Below, piece after piece: positions 1-8,800 of a DNA stretch of 9,167 nt. The stretch's first letter is position 1. Every line of letters begins with the position of its first letter. The translations under genes and the position numbers were made by a program. This DNA comes from Dysgonamonadaceae bacterium (GTDB lineage: Bacteria > Bacteroidota > Bacteroidia > Bacteroidales > Azobacteroidaceae): positions 1 to 9,167 of the forward strand of contig JAIRSN010000230.1 of NCBI GenBank assembly GCA_031255425.1. Reading direction: 5' to 3'. The notes beneath the pieces are model-generated. The model was given only the letters and a program-made list of their open reading frames with translations. It was not told where the DNA came from and ran no database searches.

Positions 1-826
1 AACGGTTGAACGCCTGCAAGACCAGGTCGTCCTCCCAATAGTCGAGGCAGGACGACAGGCAGACGCCGTGGTCTTCGGTCAGGCGTTTCAGTTGCGGCGT
101 CAAGCCCCGGCTCAAGGTTCCGGCGCGGTTGTGCGGCGCAGTCACCGTGTTTGCCGCATTCACATCGACGTAGGCTTCCTTGCCTTCCCAGAGGAAAGTC
201 GTGGCGTATGCCTCCGCCTTGTCCAGGCCCAGGCGGTGGTTCAGCAGAATCAATTGGGGCGAAAAAGCGCGGCACTGCTGCATCATATCGATGAAATCGT
301 CCTCTTTTTCCCTGCGCAAGGGTCCGCAAACAGCGTCGAACTTAAACAGTTCGAACCGGTAATCACGGCACAGGGCGACCATCAGCCGTTTCCGGGCGGC
401 AGCCTCTTCGGGCGTGTCGCCGAAACCGTCGGGACCGCCCCAGATACCCAGGCGCGTACCGCTCTGCGCCGCTTTTTCGTAAACGGCGCCGAAGCCCTGG
501 GGGAAATTCCGCCGGTGGCGGGCGTCCGTATCTTTTCCGTAGAAGTTCTTGCCGTCGTAAATGCCCGCATCGAAGGCGTAAATATCCAGCACCATGCCGT
601 ATTCCCGGTGCAACCACTCGAAAAAGTCCAAGTTGACCAGCGTCTGCTTTTCCGTGGTTCCCTCGTTGGTGTTGTTGATCCAGGTGAAATAGTGTGCGCG
701 GGAAACGCTTGTCTCGGAGGCTCCGGCGGCGGTTTTATTTTCCGAAAAAGAAACCGCGTGTCCTGTTCCGGCAGGTATCAGAAGAAAAAAAAGAAGGAAA
801 AAGGAAGGAAAACGGGTGTGTTTCAT
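1..826 (-). CDS. Secreted TIM-barrel glycosidase-like protein, possible clan GH-D (alpha-galactosidase-like), 3' end missing
   Basis: The frame is open from the ATG at 826 to the left edge, giving 275 codons; the C-terminal part lies outside the window. Residues 1-24 form a signal peptide (K2, R5, a Phe/Leu-rich core, then G-H-A before the likely cut), so the product is exported. The mature part looks like a TIM-barrel hydrolase: FDAG at 85-88, GIWGGPDGFG at 127-136, LFKFD ending at D164, and SSCLDYWEDD near 258-267. The K-F-D strand end resembles the K-x-D nucleophile motif of clan GH-D (GH27, GH36 and relatives), which would make D164 the candidate nucleophile and an Asp in 262-267 a candidate acid/base; both roles are inference. 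It is the last gene seen in the locus, 72 bp after the GH43 gene and just beyond a terminator-like hairpin. No clear Bacteroidota promoter is visible in the gap. The family assignment is tentative; the coding call is firm. Confidence 0.85.
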   Translation of the reverse strand, partial: MKHTRFPSFFLLFFLLIPAGTGHAVSFSENKTAAGASETSVSRAHYFTWINNTNEGTTEKQTLVNLDFFEWLHREYGMVLDIYAFDAGIYDGKNFYGKDTDARHRRNFPQGFGAVYEKAAQSGTRLGIWGGPDGFGDTPEEAAARKRLMVALCRDYRFELFKFDAVCGPLRREKEDDFIDMMQQCRAFSPQLILLNHRLGLDKAEAYATTFLWEGKEAYVDVNAANTVTAPHNRAGTLSRGLTPQLKRLTEDHGVCLSSCLDYWEDDLVLQAFNR

Positions 827-853
827 GGGGACGAAAGGGAATTAGGTCAATGG

Positions 854-890
854 AAAAAGCATCCGCCGGTCCGGGCGAACCGGCGGATGC
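854..890 (-). terminator. Intrinsic-terminator-like hairpin after the GH43 gene
   Basis: A perfect 12-bp inverted repeat, GCATCCGCCGGT (859-870) and its complement (879-890), encloses an 8-nt loop. Read on the minus strand it begins 8 nt after the GH43 stop codon and is followed at once by five T (858-854). The plus-strand side lacks a comparable T-run, so the polarity fits transcription of this operon. It lies only 28 bp before the start codon of the next gene, so it may end most transcripts, attenuate the next gene, or protect the 3' end of the upstream mRNA. Confidence 0.8.
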
Positions 891-898
891 GAAAAGGC

Positions 899-2977
899 TC
901 AGTGTTTGATAAACTTGCCGGTCCGACCGCCCGCCTTCACTATGTACACGCCCGCGGGAAACGCCGATACCGGAACAGACAGACTGTTCGACCGCTTGCC
1001 GCCCGGCATCCGCCTGCCGGAGACATCGAAGATCTGCCAGTCGCCGGCGGCAGCCTCCGGAAGAAACAGTTCCCCCCGTGCGGCATCGAAGTAGACAGGC
1101 AGGCGGGCGTCCACCGGGAGAGCGGCGATGCCCACCGGCGCATATTCCGCCCAGGTGAACTTCTCCCAGCCGCCGAAATCATACCGGTCGCAGTTCATCG
1201 CCTTGGTGCCGTTTTCGGAGCAGACCACCGCATTGGTCTTCAGGCTCTTCAAGCCGAACAGTTGACCGTTGGCTTGCAGGTTGTGCCACAAAAACTTGCT
1301 GTCGGCAGCCTGGTTGTTGCCCGTCAGCGTCATGGGCGTCTTGACCGAAGCCGTCGAAACATATTGCCCGTTGGCAGCCCTCAGCTCGATAAACCGTCCG
1401 TTCTGCAAGACCGTAAACACACACTCCGGCGTGATCGTCGGGCTGTTGCAGACCAACTGGTTCTGCGCATTGTAAGTTACATAGTTCGCCCCCATCTTCA
1501 TCGTGATCCTCTTCCCGACGGGAATTTCGGGTTGCGCAAAGCTGACCGCAAAGCCGGCAAAGTTGAACCCCGCCTCCTCCATCACAAACCGGAAGGTATG
1601 CACACCCGCCGTCAGCGGAATATCCGTCACCGAGAAAGTCGTCCAGATCTGGAAGCCCGCCGTACGTGGTACGGTCAGCCTGCCGGTCTTGTCCACGCCA
1701 TCCACCTCGACACGGAACGCACCCTCGCCCTGCGGCGACGACATGCGGAACTCCAGCTTGTAGCTTGCCGTATTGGGCACGTTCAACCGGTAATCGATCC
1801 ATTCGCCTGCCTGGATGCTGAAGATATTGGCATTGCCGTCGGAACAGGGCTCGATGTCTACCCCGTCGTGGCGGAAGATTTCCCCCTCGTTGACGGCATC
1901 CGTGTCGTGGTAGGTGATGCCCTCGCCGCCGGAGGTGTAGTTTTCCGCCAGGAAGGTATTGGGGATATTTTTCACGCCGACCACCGGATCGGGAAACGAC
2001 AGCCCGGTGTGGTACACCCGCTGAATGGTTCCGTTGTCATTGTAAAACAATTTGTCCACGCACACCGAACGCGCCGCGCCCTTGTAACCCAGACCAGCCG
2101 AAAGCACATTGTTGTGATAGAACGCATACCATTGCCCCTTGTATTCCACGATGGAACCGTGGTTGGTACCCTCGGTTGTGCCGCCGAGGTACACGCCCTT
2201 CGAACTCCAGGGACCGAGCGGACTGTTGCTGGTGGCATATTGCAGGCGGTTTTTGGTGTAGCCGTTGTTGAAGTTGTCGGCATACGACAGGTAATACACG
2301 CCGTTGTACTTGTGTACCCATGCCGCTTCGTGGAAGTCGTTCAGCCCAATCATCTGCGTCAGCCCGCCGTCCAGTTCGGTCATATTGTCCTTCAGCTTAC
2401 CCGCCATGCACCTGTTTCCACCGCCGTAGTAGAAATAGGCCTGCCCGTCGTCGTCGATAAAGACGGTGGGGTCAATCATGGCGTGTTGGTCGCCGGGAAG
2501 TTCGAGGTAGCCCTGCACGGTGAAGTTCGCCGCAGGCTCGCTGCTGGTGGCAATCCCCACCTTCCAGGTATTGTTCCAGTCCGTACCACTGGGGTGCGGG
2601 AAGTAGAAATAGTAGGTGCCGTCTTTGTAGGCACAGTCGGGCGCCCACATAAACCCGCCTTCGGGACGTCCCCAAGGCACCTGCGAGGCTTCCAGTATTT
2701 GCCCGTGGTCTACCCAGGTGACCATATCGTCGGTGGAAAAAACATGGTAGCGGTCCATCAGGTCGCAACTGCGCGGCGGCGTTACATCGTGCGAAGGATA
2801 AATGTAGAGCCTGCCGTCCGCCCAGACATGCGCCGAAGCATCGGCCGTGTAGATGGTGTCGCCGTTGGCATCGTAGCGGATGCAGGGATTCTCCGCCATC
2901 GCCTGCGAACGGACAACGGACAGGGAAACATTCGCCATTACGAAGGCGATAACAAGGATGATTCTTTTTCTTTTCAT
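899..2977 (-). CDS. Secreted GH43 glycosidase with CBM6, beta-trefoil and T9SS sorting domain
   Basis: The product is 692 aa and probably an arabinofuranosidase- or xylosidase-type exo-enzyme acting outside the cell. The signal peptide spans about residues 1-28 (KRKR, hydrophobic core, SQAMA). The GH43 five-bladed propeller covers about 40-325. Candidate catalytic residues are general base D46 (YTADA), pKa-modulating D169 (MIDP) and general acid E217 (DFHEA); H273 (TNHGS) matches the usual metal-site histidine. Residues 340-480 resemble a CBM6 beta-sandwich (AENY, NEGE, GEWIDYRL, an IWTTF strand, AGVHTFRF). Residues 487-611 look like a fascin/ricin-type beta-trefoil, with FIELRAANGQYV and WEKFTW. 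Residues 625-692 have the type IX sorting-domain pattern (IFDVSGRRM, then FPAGVYIVKAGG, ending KFIKH). The start lies 12 bp after the DUF3823 stop, consistent with one operon. All three catalytic residues are present, so the enzyme should be active. The subfamily and exact sugar cannot be read from the sequence. Confidence 0.95.
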   Translation of the reverse strand: MKRKRIILVIAFVMANVSLSVVRSQAMAENPCIRYDANGDTIYTADASAHVWADGRLYIYPSHDVTPPRSCDLMDRYHVFSTDDMVTWVDHGQILEASQVPWGRPEGGFMWAPDCAYKDGTYYFYFPHPSGTDWNNTWKVGIATSSEPAANFTVQGYLELPGDQHAMIDPTVFIDDDGQAYFYYGGGNRCMAGKLKDNMTELDGGLTQMIGLNDFHEAAWVHKYNGVYYLSYADNFNNGYTKNRLQYATSNSPLGPWSSKGVYLGGTTEGTNHGSIVEYKGQWYAFYHNNVLSAGLGYKGAARSVCVDKLFYNDNGTIQRVYHTGLSFPDPVVGVKNIPNTFLAENYTSGGEGITYHDTDAVNEGEIFRHDGVDIEPCSDGNANIFSIQAGEWIDYRLNVPNTASYKLEFRMSSPQGEGAFRVEVDGVDKTGRLTVPRTAGFQIWTTFSVTDIPLTAGVHTFRFVMEEAGFNFAGFAVSFAQPEIPVGKRITMKMGANYVTYNAQNQLVCNSPTITPECVFTVLQNGRFIELRAANGQYVSTASVKTPMTLTGNNQAADSKFLWHNLQANGQLFGLKSLKTNAVVCSENGTKAMNCDRYDFGGWEKFTWAEYAPVGIAALPVDARLPVYFDAARGELFLPEAAAGDWQIFDVSGRRMPGGKRSNSLSVPVSAFPAGVYIVKAGGRTGKFIKH

Positions 2978-2989
2978 GGATCAATTTAT

Positions 2990-3730
2990 TTAGGGAACAT
3001 GTAATTTAACAATTGTCGTATAGTTGTACTTTTTGTAGTTGTCGTTGCAACAAACGCCGATGCGCACGTAGACATCCGTACCGAAATACTTCAGCCTTTT
3101 CGACTTGGCGGTGATTGTTACCGCTTCCTGCGCATTGGTTACGGTGACGGCGCCGCTGACCAGGTCGTCGTATTTGTTGTTGTTGCCCACGTACTGGTTC
3201 GACGAGATGCAGAGGCGGTAGTCCTGCACGTCGGGCATGAATTCCCCGTTGGGACCGCCGTTGCGGACAAACCGGAAAGACGCCTCCACGCAACTGTCGG
3301 CGGTCACGTAGGGTTCTTCCACCCAATTCACATCCAGGTAAGGCGTAACTACAAAGTCGTGGACTGCCTTCGCGCCGACCACCACCGTGTCGCCGTATTC
3401 GAGGGGATAAAACGCGCCCTCGACAGGCGTCAGCACATAAGTAGCCGGGAAAATTTTGGTGTTGACGTAGGTCCCGTCAATCTTCACATTCAGGTAACGG
3501 GGAATGACGGCGATCGAGGTATCGCCGTTCGCCCAACTGATTTCGTCCATCCGGATACGCATGTTGCTGCTGCCCGGTTCGGTACGCAGGAGGTTGCCGT
3601 CCGGGTCGAGTATCCGTCCGGAGATAGTGGCATCGGGTCCCTCGTAGTTGTCTATTTCGCAGGAGTAAAAGCCAAAGGCGGCGATACTCAACAGGAGGAT
3701 GATTGTTTTTTTCATATCACTGTTCTTCAT
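2990..3730 (-). CDS. DUF3823-like surface lipoprotein, accessory to SusC/SusD
   Basis: The product is 246 aa. A lipoprotein signal is followed by FYSC, with C24 the lipidated cysteine (C19 if translation starts at the second Met). Residues about 33-120 form a beta-rich, carboxypeptidase-regulatory-like domain (ATISGRILDPDGNLL), and about 125-246 a second beta-sandwich. This fits the DUF3823 family, whose genes commonly follow susD homologues and are thought to encode glycan-binding or structural surface lipoproteins in the SusE/F position. It sits between the SusD-like gene (30 bp upstream) and the GH43 gene (12 bp downstream), so co-transcription is likely. Two in-frame ATGs exist, at 3730 and 3715, created by a 15-bp tandem duplication. 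The second gives the more usual lipoprotein start, MKKTIILLL, and may be the true one. The bound ligand is unknown. Confidence 0.9.
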   Translation of the reverse strand: MKNSDMKKTIILLLSIAAFGFYSCEIDNYEGPDATISGRILDPDGNLLRTEPGSSNMRIRMDEISWANGDTSIAVIPRYLNVKIDGTYVNTKIFPATYVLTPVEGAFYPLEYGDTVVVGAKAVHDFVVTPYLDVNWVEEPYVTADSCVEASFRFVRNGGPNGEFMPDVQDYRLCISSNQYVGNNNKYDDLVSGAVTVTNAQEAVTITAKSKRLKYFGTDVYVRIGVCCNDNYKKYNYTTIVKLHVP

Positions 3731-3740
3731 ATTACTGTTC
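3711..3740 (-). repeat. 15-bp imperfect tandem duplication over the DUF3823 start codon
   Basis: Two adjacent 15-bp units, 3726-3740 and 3711-3725, read GAACAGTAATATGAA and GAACAGTGATATGAA on the minus strand, differing at one base. Each contains an ATG, and because the unit is five codons long both ATGs are in the same frame as the lipoprotein. The copy gives the extra N-terminal residues MKNSD. Confidence 0.9.
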
Positions 3741-3760
3741 TTTATTTTTATTTAGGGGAA

Positions 3761-5830
3761 TTAATACTGGTCGTTTTGTTTCAACAGGGGATTGGTCTTC
3801 AACTGTCCCGCCGGAATCGCTTCGTAGTAATACTTGGTGCCGAAGTTCAGGGCAGCGTTCGAGCCCTCGCAGATCCGTGTGTCGTAGATATACTTGCCTT
3901 CCGGGTTGCCGTATTCGTTCAGGGTGGCGCCTTTGGCAAAGAGGAAGGGATTCAACATGCGGCGGCGGTAGTCTTTGATCTGCGTATCGAAGGTAAACCA
4001 GCGGCGCAAATCCCAATAAATCTTATGTTCGAACGCCAGTTCCTTGTAGCGTTCAATGCGGATCAACTGCAAGCCGCGGTTGGGCGCCATCACAAACCCC
4101 CCAATGCCCTGTTTCCGCAAGGTGGCGGCATCGGTGGAAAGGTCGGCGGGCGAAGCGAGCAAGGCAGCGCCGGCGCGCGCCCGGATCCGGTTGATACAGT
4201 CGAAGGCATCCGCCTGCATGTCGGCATCGTCGTAGACCGGAACCCCGTTCTGAGCCAGCTCAAGAGCAGCCTCCGCCCGGTTCAGCAGCACTTCGGCGTA
4301 ACGAATATCAATCCAGGGAGCGGTCGAGGTATGGATGGTGGTGGTCGAAGGCGTCAGGTTGGGATTCAACCATTTGCGCCCCATCAGCCCGGTGTAGTTG
4401 TCGCCGGAGCCGTTTCCCCTGCCGCCCAGCGTGCCATCCAGCCCGTTGGGATTGAGCTTCACGCCGGTGGTCGTTACGTAAGGCGTTTGCATCGTGTACT
4501 TGTCGGTGCTTTCGGCGACGATAGACTTGAAGGTGCCGCTGTACCCGCTGGTGGTGCTTCCATCGTCGGCAATAAATTTGGCAATGGGCCAGTTATCGGG
4601 ATCCGGCGTATACACCACCGTGCTGCCCTGCTTGAGGGAATCCCGGATCACGCCCCGGCGCACATCCATCTGCAAACCCTTGAAGACATCGCCCGGCAGG
4701 ATAAGCGAGCCTTTCAGCCGCGGTTCGGCATGGGCAAACAACGCATACGGCGAAGGATACACAATGTATTGATTGGCGGCATTGGTGGTTTTGAGCCAGC
4801 CGGTCGCCGGATCGAGCGGCAAGCCGTCGAACAGTTCCACCCAGTCGAGCGTGACGCAGTAACGCCCGCCGTAACTCACGCTCATGCGTGCAGGGGAATA
4901 GATATGGTCGAAACTGTGTACGTACGAGCCAAGTTGATACTGGCGGATAAAGATGGATTCGGGCGAATCGGCGGCTTTCACAAACACATTGGCAAAGCCG
5001 TTGTCGGTTGCGCCGTCTTCCCGGTACAGGGCATACCCGCCCTCGTCCACGACTTTCGCTGCCGCGTATGCCTGCCGGAAATAGTCGTTGGCACGTTCCG
5101 CCGGAATCCCCTGCAACATCACCCCGTCTACCGAGTAGGAGAAGTTCCCCCCGTAACGGGCAATCGCTCCGGCGAAGTTCGCGATGCGCGACTTGAATGC
5201 CGCCGCCACGTAGCGGTTGGCACGCCCGTTCACCTTCAGCGGGCTCATGTAGGCGATGGCATAGTCCAGGTCTTCGAGCATAAAGTCGTAGGAATCCTCG
5301 CAGCTCGACCGGGCGATGTGGAGCGAAGCCGGATCGCCGTCGACCAGCGCCTGCGATTCCTTGACCAGGGGCACGCCGCCGTAGCGTTTCACTAAGGCAA
5401 AATACGTGTAGGCGCGGATGAAACGCGCTTCGGCAATCCAGTTTTCCGCTTCCGAAAGGATGCCAATATAATCCGGCAGACCGGCAAGCAAGTCGTTGCA
5501 GGAGCGGATCACCTGGTAGCCGTCGTTCCAGTAGCCGGTGGTGTGAATATACATGCCGAGATTGTTCCCATGCACATTTTCGCCGGTGGCAAGCATGGGC
5601 CATTTCATATTGCCCCAATAATAATAGCCCCCCTTGCTCTGTCCGTCGTCGCTCACGTTGAAATCCTCCATCGGGATCCGGTTGTAAAGCCCGGCCATGT
5701 ATGCACGCATGCCGGCTTCGGTGTAAATATCGTCTTTCGTCAGGATGCTTTTCGGCGGAATGTCGAGCGAATCCACGCAGGCAACCATTCCCACAGCCCA
5801 TACGATTGCAAAATAGATTATTCTTTTCAT
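3761..5830 (-). CDS. SusD/RagB-family outer-membrane glycan-binding lipoprotein
   Basis: The product is 689 aa, longer than many SusD proteins (about 520-600). A lipoprotein signal ends at MVAC, with C18 the predicted lipidated cysteine, placing it at the cell surface over the SusC channel. SusD hallmarks are present: the N-terminal helical segment ARFIRAYTYFALVKRYGGVPLV (about 135-156), WIDIRYAEVLLNRAEAAL (506-523), the helix RYKELAFEHKIYWDLRRW (594-611) and the C-terminal ending NPLLKQNDQY. Much of the extra length seems to lie between about 300 and 500, which may shape the sugar-binding face; that is inference. The gene starts 22 bp after the SusC-like stop, as usual for the pair, and the two proteins are expected to form one complex that binds oligosaccharides and passes them into the channel. 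The family is certain; the ligand is not. Confidence 0.97.
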   Translation of the reverse strand: MKRIIYFAIVWAVGMVACVDSLDIPPKSILTKDDIYTEAGMRAYMAGLYNRIPMEDFNVSDDGQSKGGYYYWGNMKWPMLATGENVHGNNLGMYIHTTGYWNDGYQVIRSCNDLLAGLPDYIGILSEAENWIAEARFIRAYTYFALVKRYGGVPLVKESQALVDGDPASLHIARSSCEDSYDFMLEDLDYAIAYMSPLKVNGRANRYVAAAFKSRIANFAGAIARYGGNFSYSVDGVMLQGIPAERANDYFRQAYAAAKVVDEGGYALYREDGATDNGFANVFVKAADSPESIFIRQYQLGSYVHSFDHIYSPARMSVSYGGRYCVTLDWVELFDGLPLDPATGWLKTTNAANQYIVYPSPYALFAHAEPRLKGSLILPGDVFKGLQMDVRRGVIRDSLKQGSTVVYTPDPDNWPIAKFIADDGSTTSGYSGTFKSIVAESTDKYTMQTPYVTTTGVKLNPNGLDGTLGGRGNGSGDNYTGLMGRKWLNPNLTPSTTTIHTSTAPWIDIRYAEVLLNRAEAALELAQNGVPVYDDADMQADAFDCINRIRARAGAALLASPADLSTDAATLRKQGIGGFVMAPNRGLQLIRIERYKELAFEHKIYWDLRRWFTFDTQIKDYRRRMLNPFLFAKGATLNEYGNPEGKYIYDTRICEGSNAALNFGTKYYYEAIPAGQLKTNPLLKQNDQY

Positions 5831-5852
5831 ATCTGTTTCTATATTAATGTGA

Positions 5853-8800
5853 TTAAATCTCTATGTTCAAACCAAAATTGATCGTCCTGTTCAGCGGATA
5901 CATCTGTCCGTACAGTTCGGTCGGGCGTTCGGGGTCCAGCCCCTTTACGCCGGTCAGGGTAAGCAGGTTGTAGCCGTTCACATACAGCCTTACGCTTTGG
6001 AAACCAATCTTCCGGAGCAGGTGCTGCGGAATACTGTAACCCAGCTCGACGGTTTTCAGGCGCAGGTAAGCGCCGTTCTGCATCCCGAACTTCGAGTTGG
6101 CGTCGGGCGCTTTCCCCCCGTAGGGATAATAGCCCCTGACCCATTCGTTGTTGGGGTCGAACGGATCCCGGTACGGATCCACCGGGTGCCAGCGGTCGAG
6201 CAGGAGTTCGACGGCATTGCCGCCCCACATCAGCGGCGACGCCAACTGTTCGCCGTAGGCAACGTTGCTCATGGCGGAACCCTGGAACAGCAGGCTCAGG
6301 TCGAAGCCCTTGTATGCCCCGTTGAACGTCAGGCCGAAGTTCATCAGGGGATAGTTGCGCTTGTCGTGCAGGTTCGACTTGGCGGCGTCGGCAATGGTGC
6401 CGATCGGGTGGTCGTCGTTGCCGTCGATCACGCCGTCGCCGTTCCAGTCCTCGTAGATATAGTCGCCCGGAAGCACATCCAGCCCCACGTTGATGGGCGA
6501 GTTGGCAATCTGTTCGTAACTCTCGTACTGACCGGCGGCGCCTTTTCCCCACCAGATGTCGTTGTAACGGTTGTTGGGATTGTTGCGCCAGTCGTCGTAG
6601 GAGTTGCCCGAAGGCGCACGTTCGCTGAAGATACGCAGGGTGCGCGTCATGGCAAGGTTTCCGGCAAGCTGGTAGGAGAATCCGCCCACCCTGTTCCGGT
6701 GGCGCAGTTCGATTTCAAACCCCTTGGTGCGGTCGCTGTTCAGGTTTTCCTGGGGCATCAGCGTACCGAAGGTGCCGGGCAGCGATACGAGGCGGTTTGC
6801 CAGCAGCCCTTCGCGGTCGCGTTGGAAGAGGTCCAGCGAGAAGCCCGCCAAGCCGTTGAAGCCGTCGGCATCCACGCCCACGTTGGCGGTCTTGGAAGTG
6901 TACCAGGTGATGTCCGGGTTTTCCGCCACGCGGAATCCCAGGGCATTGACGTAGGCATTGTCTATCATATACCCGCCGGGGTAGCCGTCGTTCCCCTCGC
7001 GGTGTTGCCGGGGATTCGTATCCAGGGGGTAATCGTAGCCGGTGACCCACTGGTAGTCGATGGCGCCGTCGTCGCCCAGAATCCCGTAGGAACCCCTGAG
7101 CTTCAGGTTTTGCACAAAGGGAAGACTGTTCTTGATAAACCCTTCCTCCGACAGGCGCCAGCCGAGCGAGCCGCCGGGGAAGAATCCCCACTGCTTGCCG
7201 GGGGCGAATTTCGACGAACCGTCGCGGCGGAAACTGAATTCCGCCAGGTATTTCCCGGCATAGTCGTAGTTCAACCGTCCCACCAGCCCTTTGACCACAT
7301 AATCGGTGATGCCGCCGGCGTTGGCGCTACCCTTCTGCGTGTCGTCGTCATTGCCCGCATAGAGGTAGGGAATGGGAATATTGAACTGGCGGTAGGCGTA
7401 GAGGTTGTCGCCCGTGCTGTGGCTTTCTTCGTAGAGCAACAGCGCGCCGGTGTGGTGTTTCGCGGCAAACGTGCGGTCGTAGTGGAGCGAAGCCTGCCAC
7501 AGATGCGTTTGCCCCAGACCGTACGAACGGTTGAGGTCGGTCGGCGAATTGCCTTTATAGGGCGTATACACATCGGTCACCGCGTCGTATTCGTAGGTAT
7601 TGTACTCCTTTTTAAAGGTCGTATTGTCGGTCAGCGTCATATCGTAGGCATACAGTCCCTGGACTTGCAGGCCTTTGACGCCCGGAATGTCGTAGGCAAG
7701 GGTCCCGCTCGACTGGAACATCTTGCGGTTGTTGTCCACGAATCCCGAAATATCGGCATCGCTGATCGCCACCACGTTGGGAACGCCGGTGGAGCGCATC
7801 AGGTAAGCGGGGTTGTTGTTGGCGTAGATAAAATCGTTGGGGATAGACCGCCACAGGTAGCCGTAGATGTCGAAGGAGTTGGCGAGCGGGCGGTGTTTGT
7901 TGTCCATAATCCCGTTGATGTTCAACGACACGCGCAGGTTGGAGGTAATCTCGGCGTTGATGTTGGAACGCAGGTTGAAGCGTTCGTAGTTGAGGTCGCC
8001 ACTGCGGAAGAACCCGTCCTGCTGGTTGTAACCGAAATTCACGAAATAGTCTGCCTTTTCGTTTCCGCCCGAAAAGCTGAAGTTGTGTTGCTGTTGCGCG
8101 GCGGTGTTGTTGAGGATGGCTCCGTACCAGTCGCTCGACTGGTAGGTTCCGTCGCGGTAGCGGTTGATCTGTTCGTCGGTATAGGTCAGCGTGGGGTTGG
8201 TGAGGTTGCGCATGGTGGTGGTGTTGAACAACATCATCCGGTCTACGGCGCCCACGGGTTTCAACAGGTCGGCGGGCGTCTGAATCCCGTAGAACATCGA
8301 ATAGTTGATTTTCCCCTTGCCTTTCGCGCCGCGTTTGGTGGTGATCAGCACCACGCCGTTGGCGGCTTTCACTCCGTAAACGGCGGCGGAAGCGTCCTTC
8401 AGCACCGAGATATTGTCGATTTCTTCGGGCGCCAGGCGGACAAAGGCGTCCTGCCCGCGGGGTACTCCGTCGATAATCACCAGCGGCGCACCGAAGCCGC
8501 GGATGTCGAACTGGTTGTTAAACTCGCCGGGCTCGGACGTTTTCTGAATCACGCGCACGCCCGGCACTTTCCCGGTCAGCATGTTCTGCGCGTTCTGGTT
8601 TTTGGTGATCACCAGCTCTTTGCCACTTACGGCTACCACCGAGCCGGTGATCGATCCTTTTTTCTGGGTGCCGTAACCTACTACCACTACTTCGTCGAGG
8701 TTCTGAAGGTCTTCCTTCAGGGTGATGGGATAGGTGGTCCTGCCGTCCACTTTTACCTGGGCGGTCAGGTAGCCGATGTACGAAACCGCCAGGGTGGATC

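Noticed and set aside
68..3004. 978-codon plus-strand open frame across the GH43 gene and part of the left-edge gene
   Set aside because: It is in the codon-aligned antisense frame to both minus-strand genes and runs through their gap and the terminator stem. The GH43 assignment on the other strand is unambiguous.
3359..5395. 678-codon plus-strand open frame over the SusD-like and DUF3823-like genes
   Set aside because: Codon-aligned antisense shadow with the same cause. The minus-strand proteins carry clear lipoprotein signals and family motifs.
4593..5801. 402-codon minus-strand frame inside the SusD-like gene
   Set aside because: It is an out-of-frame reading of the SusD-like gene, Arg/Cys/Gly-rich and without any recognisable domain.
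5831..5852. Separate promoter or hairpin for the SusD-like gene in the SusC-SusD gap
   Set aside because: The gap is 22 bp, AT-rich, with no inverted repeat or TAnnTTTG-type element, so simple co-transcription explains it.
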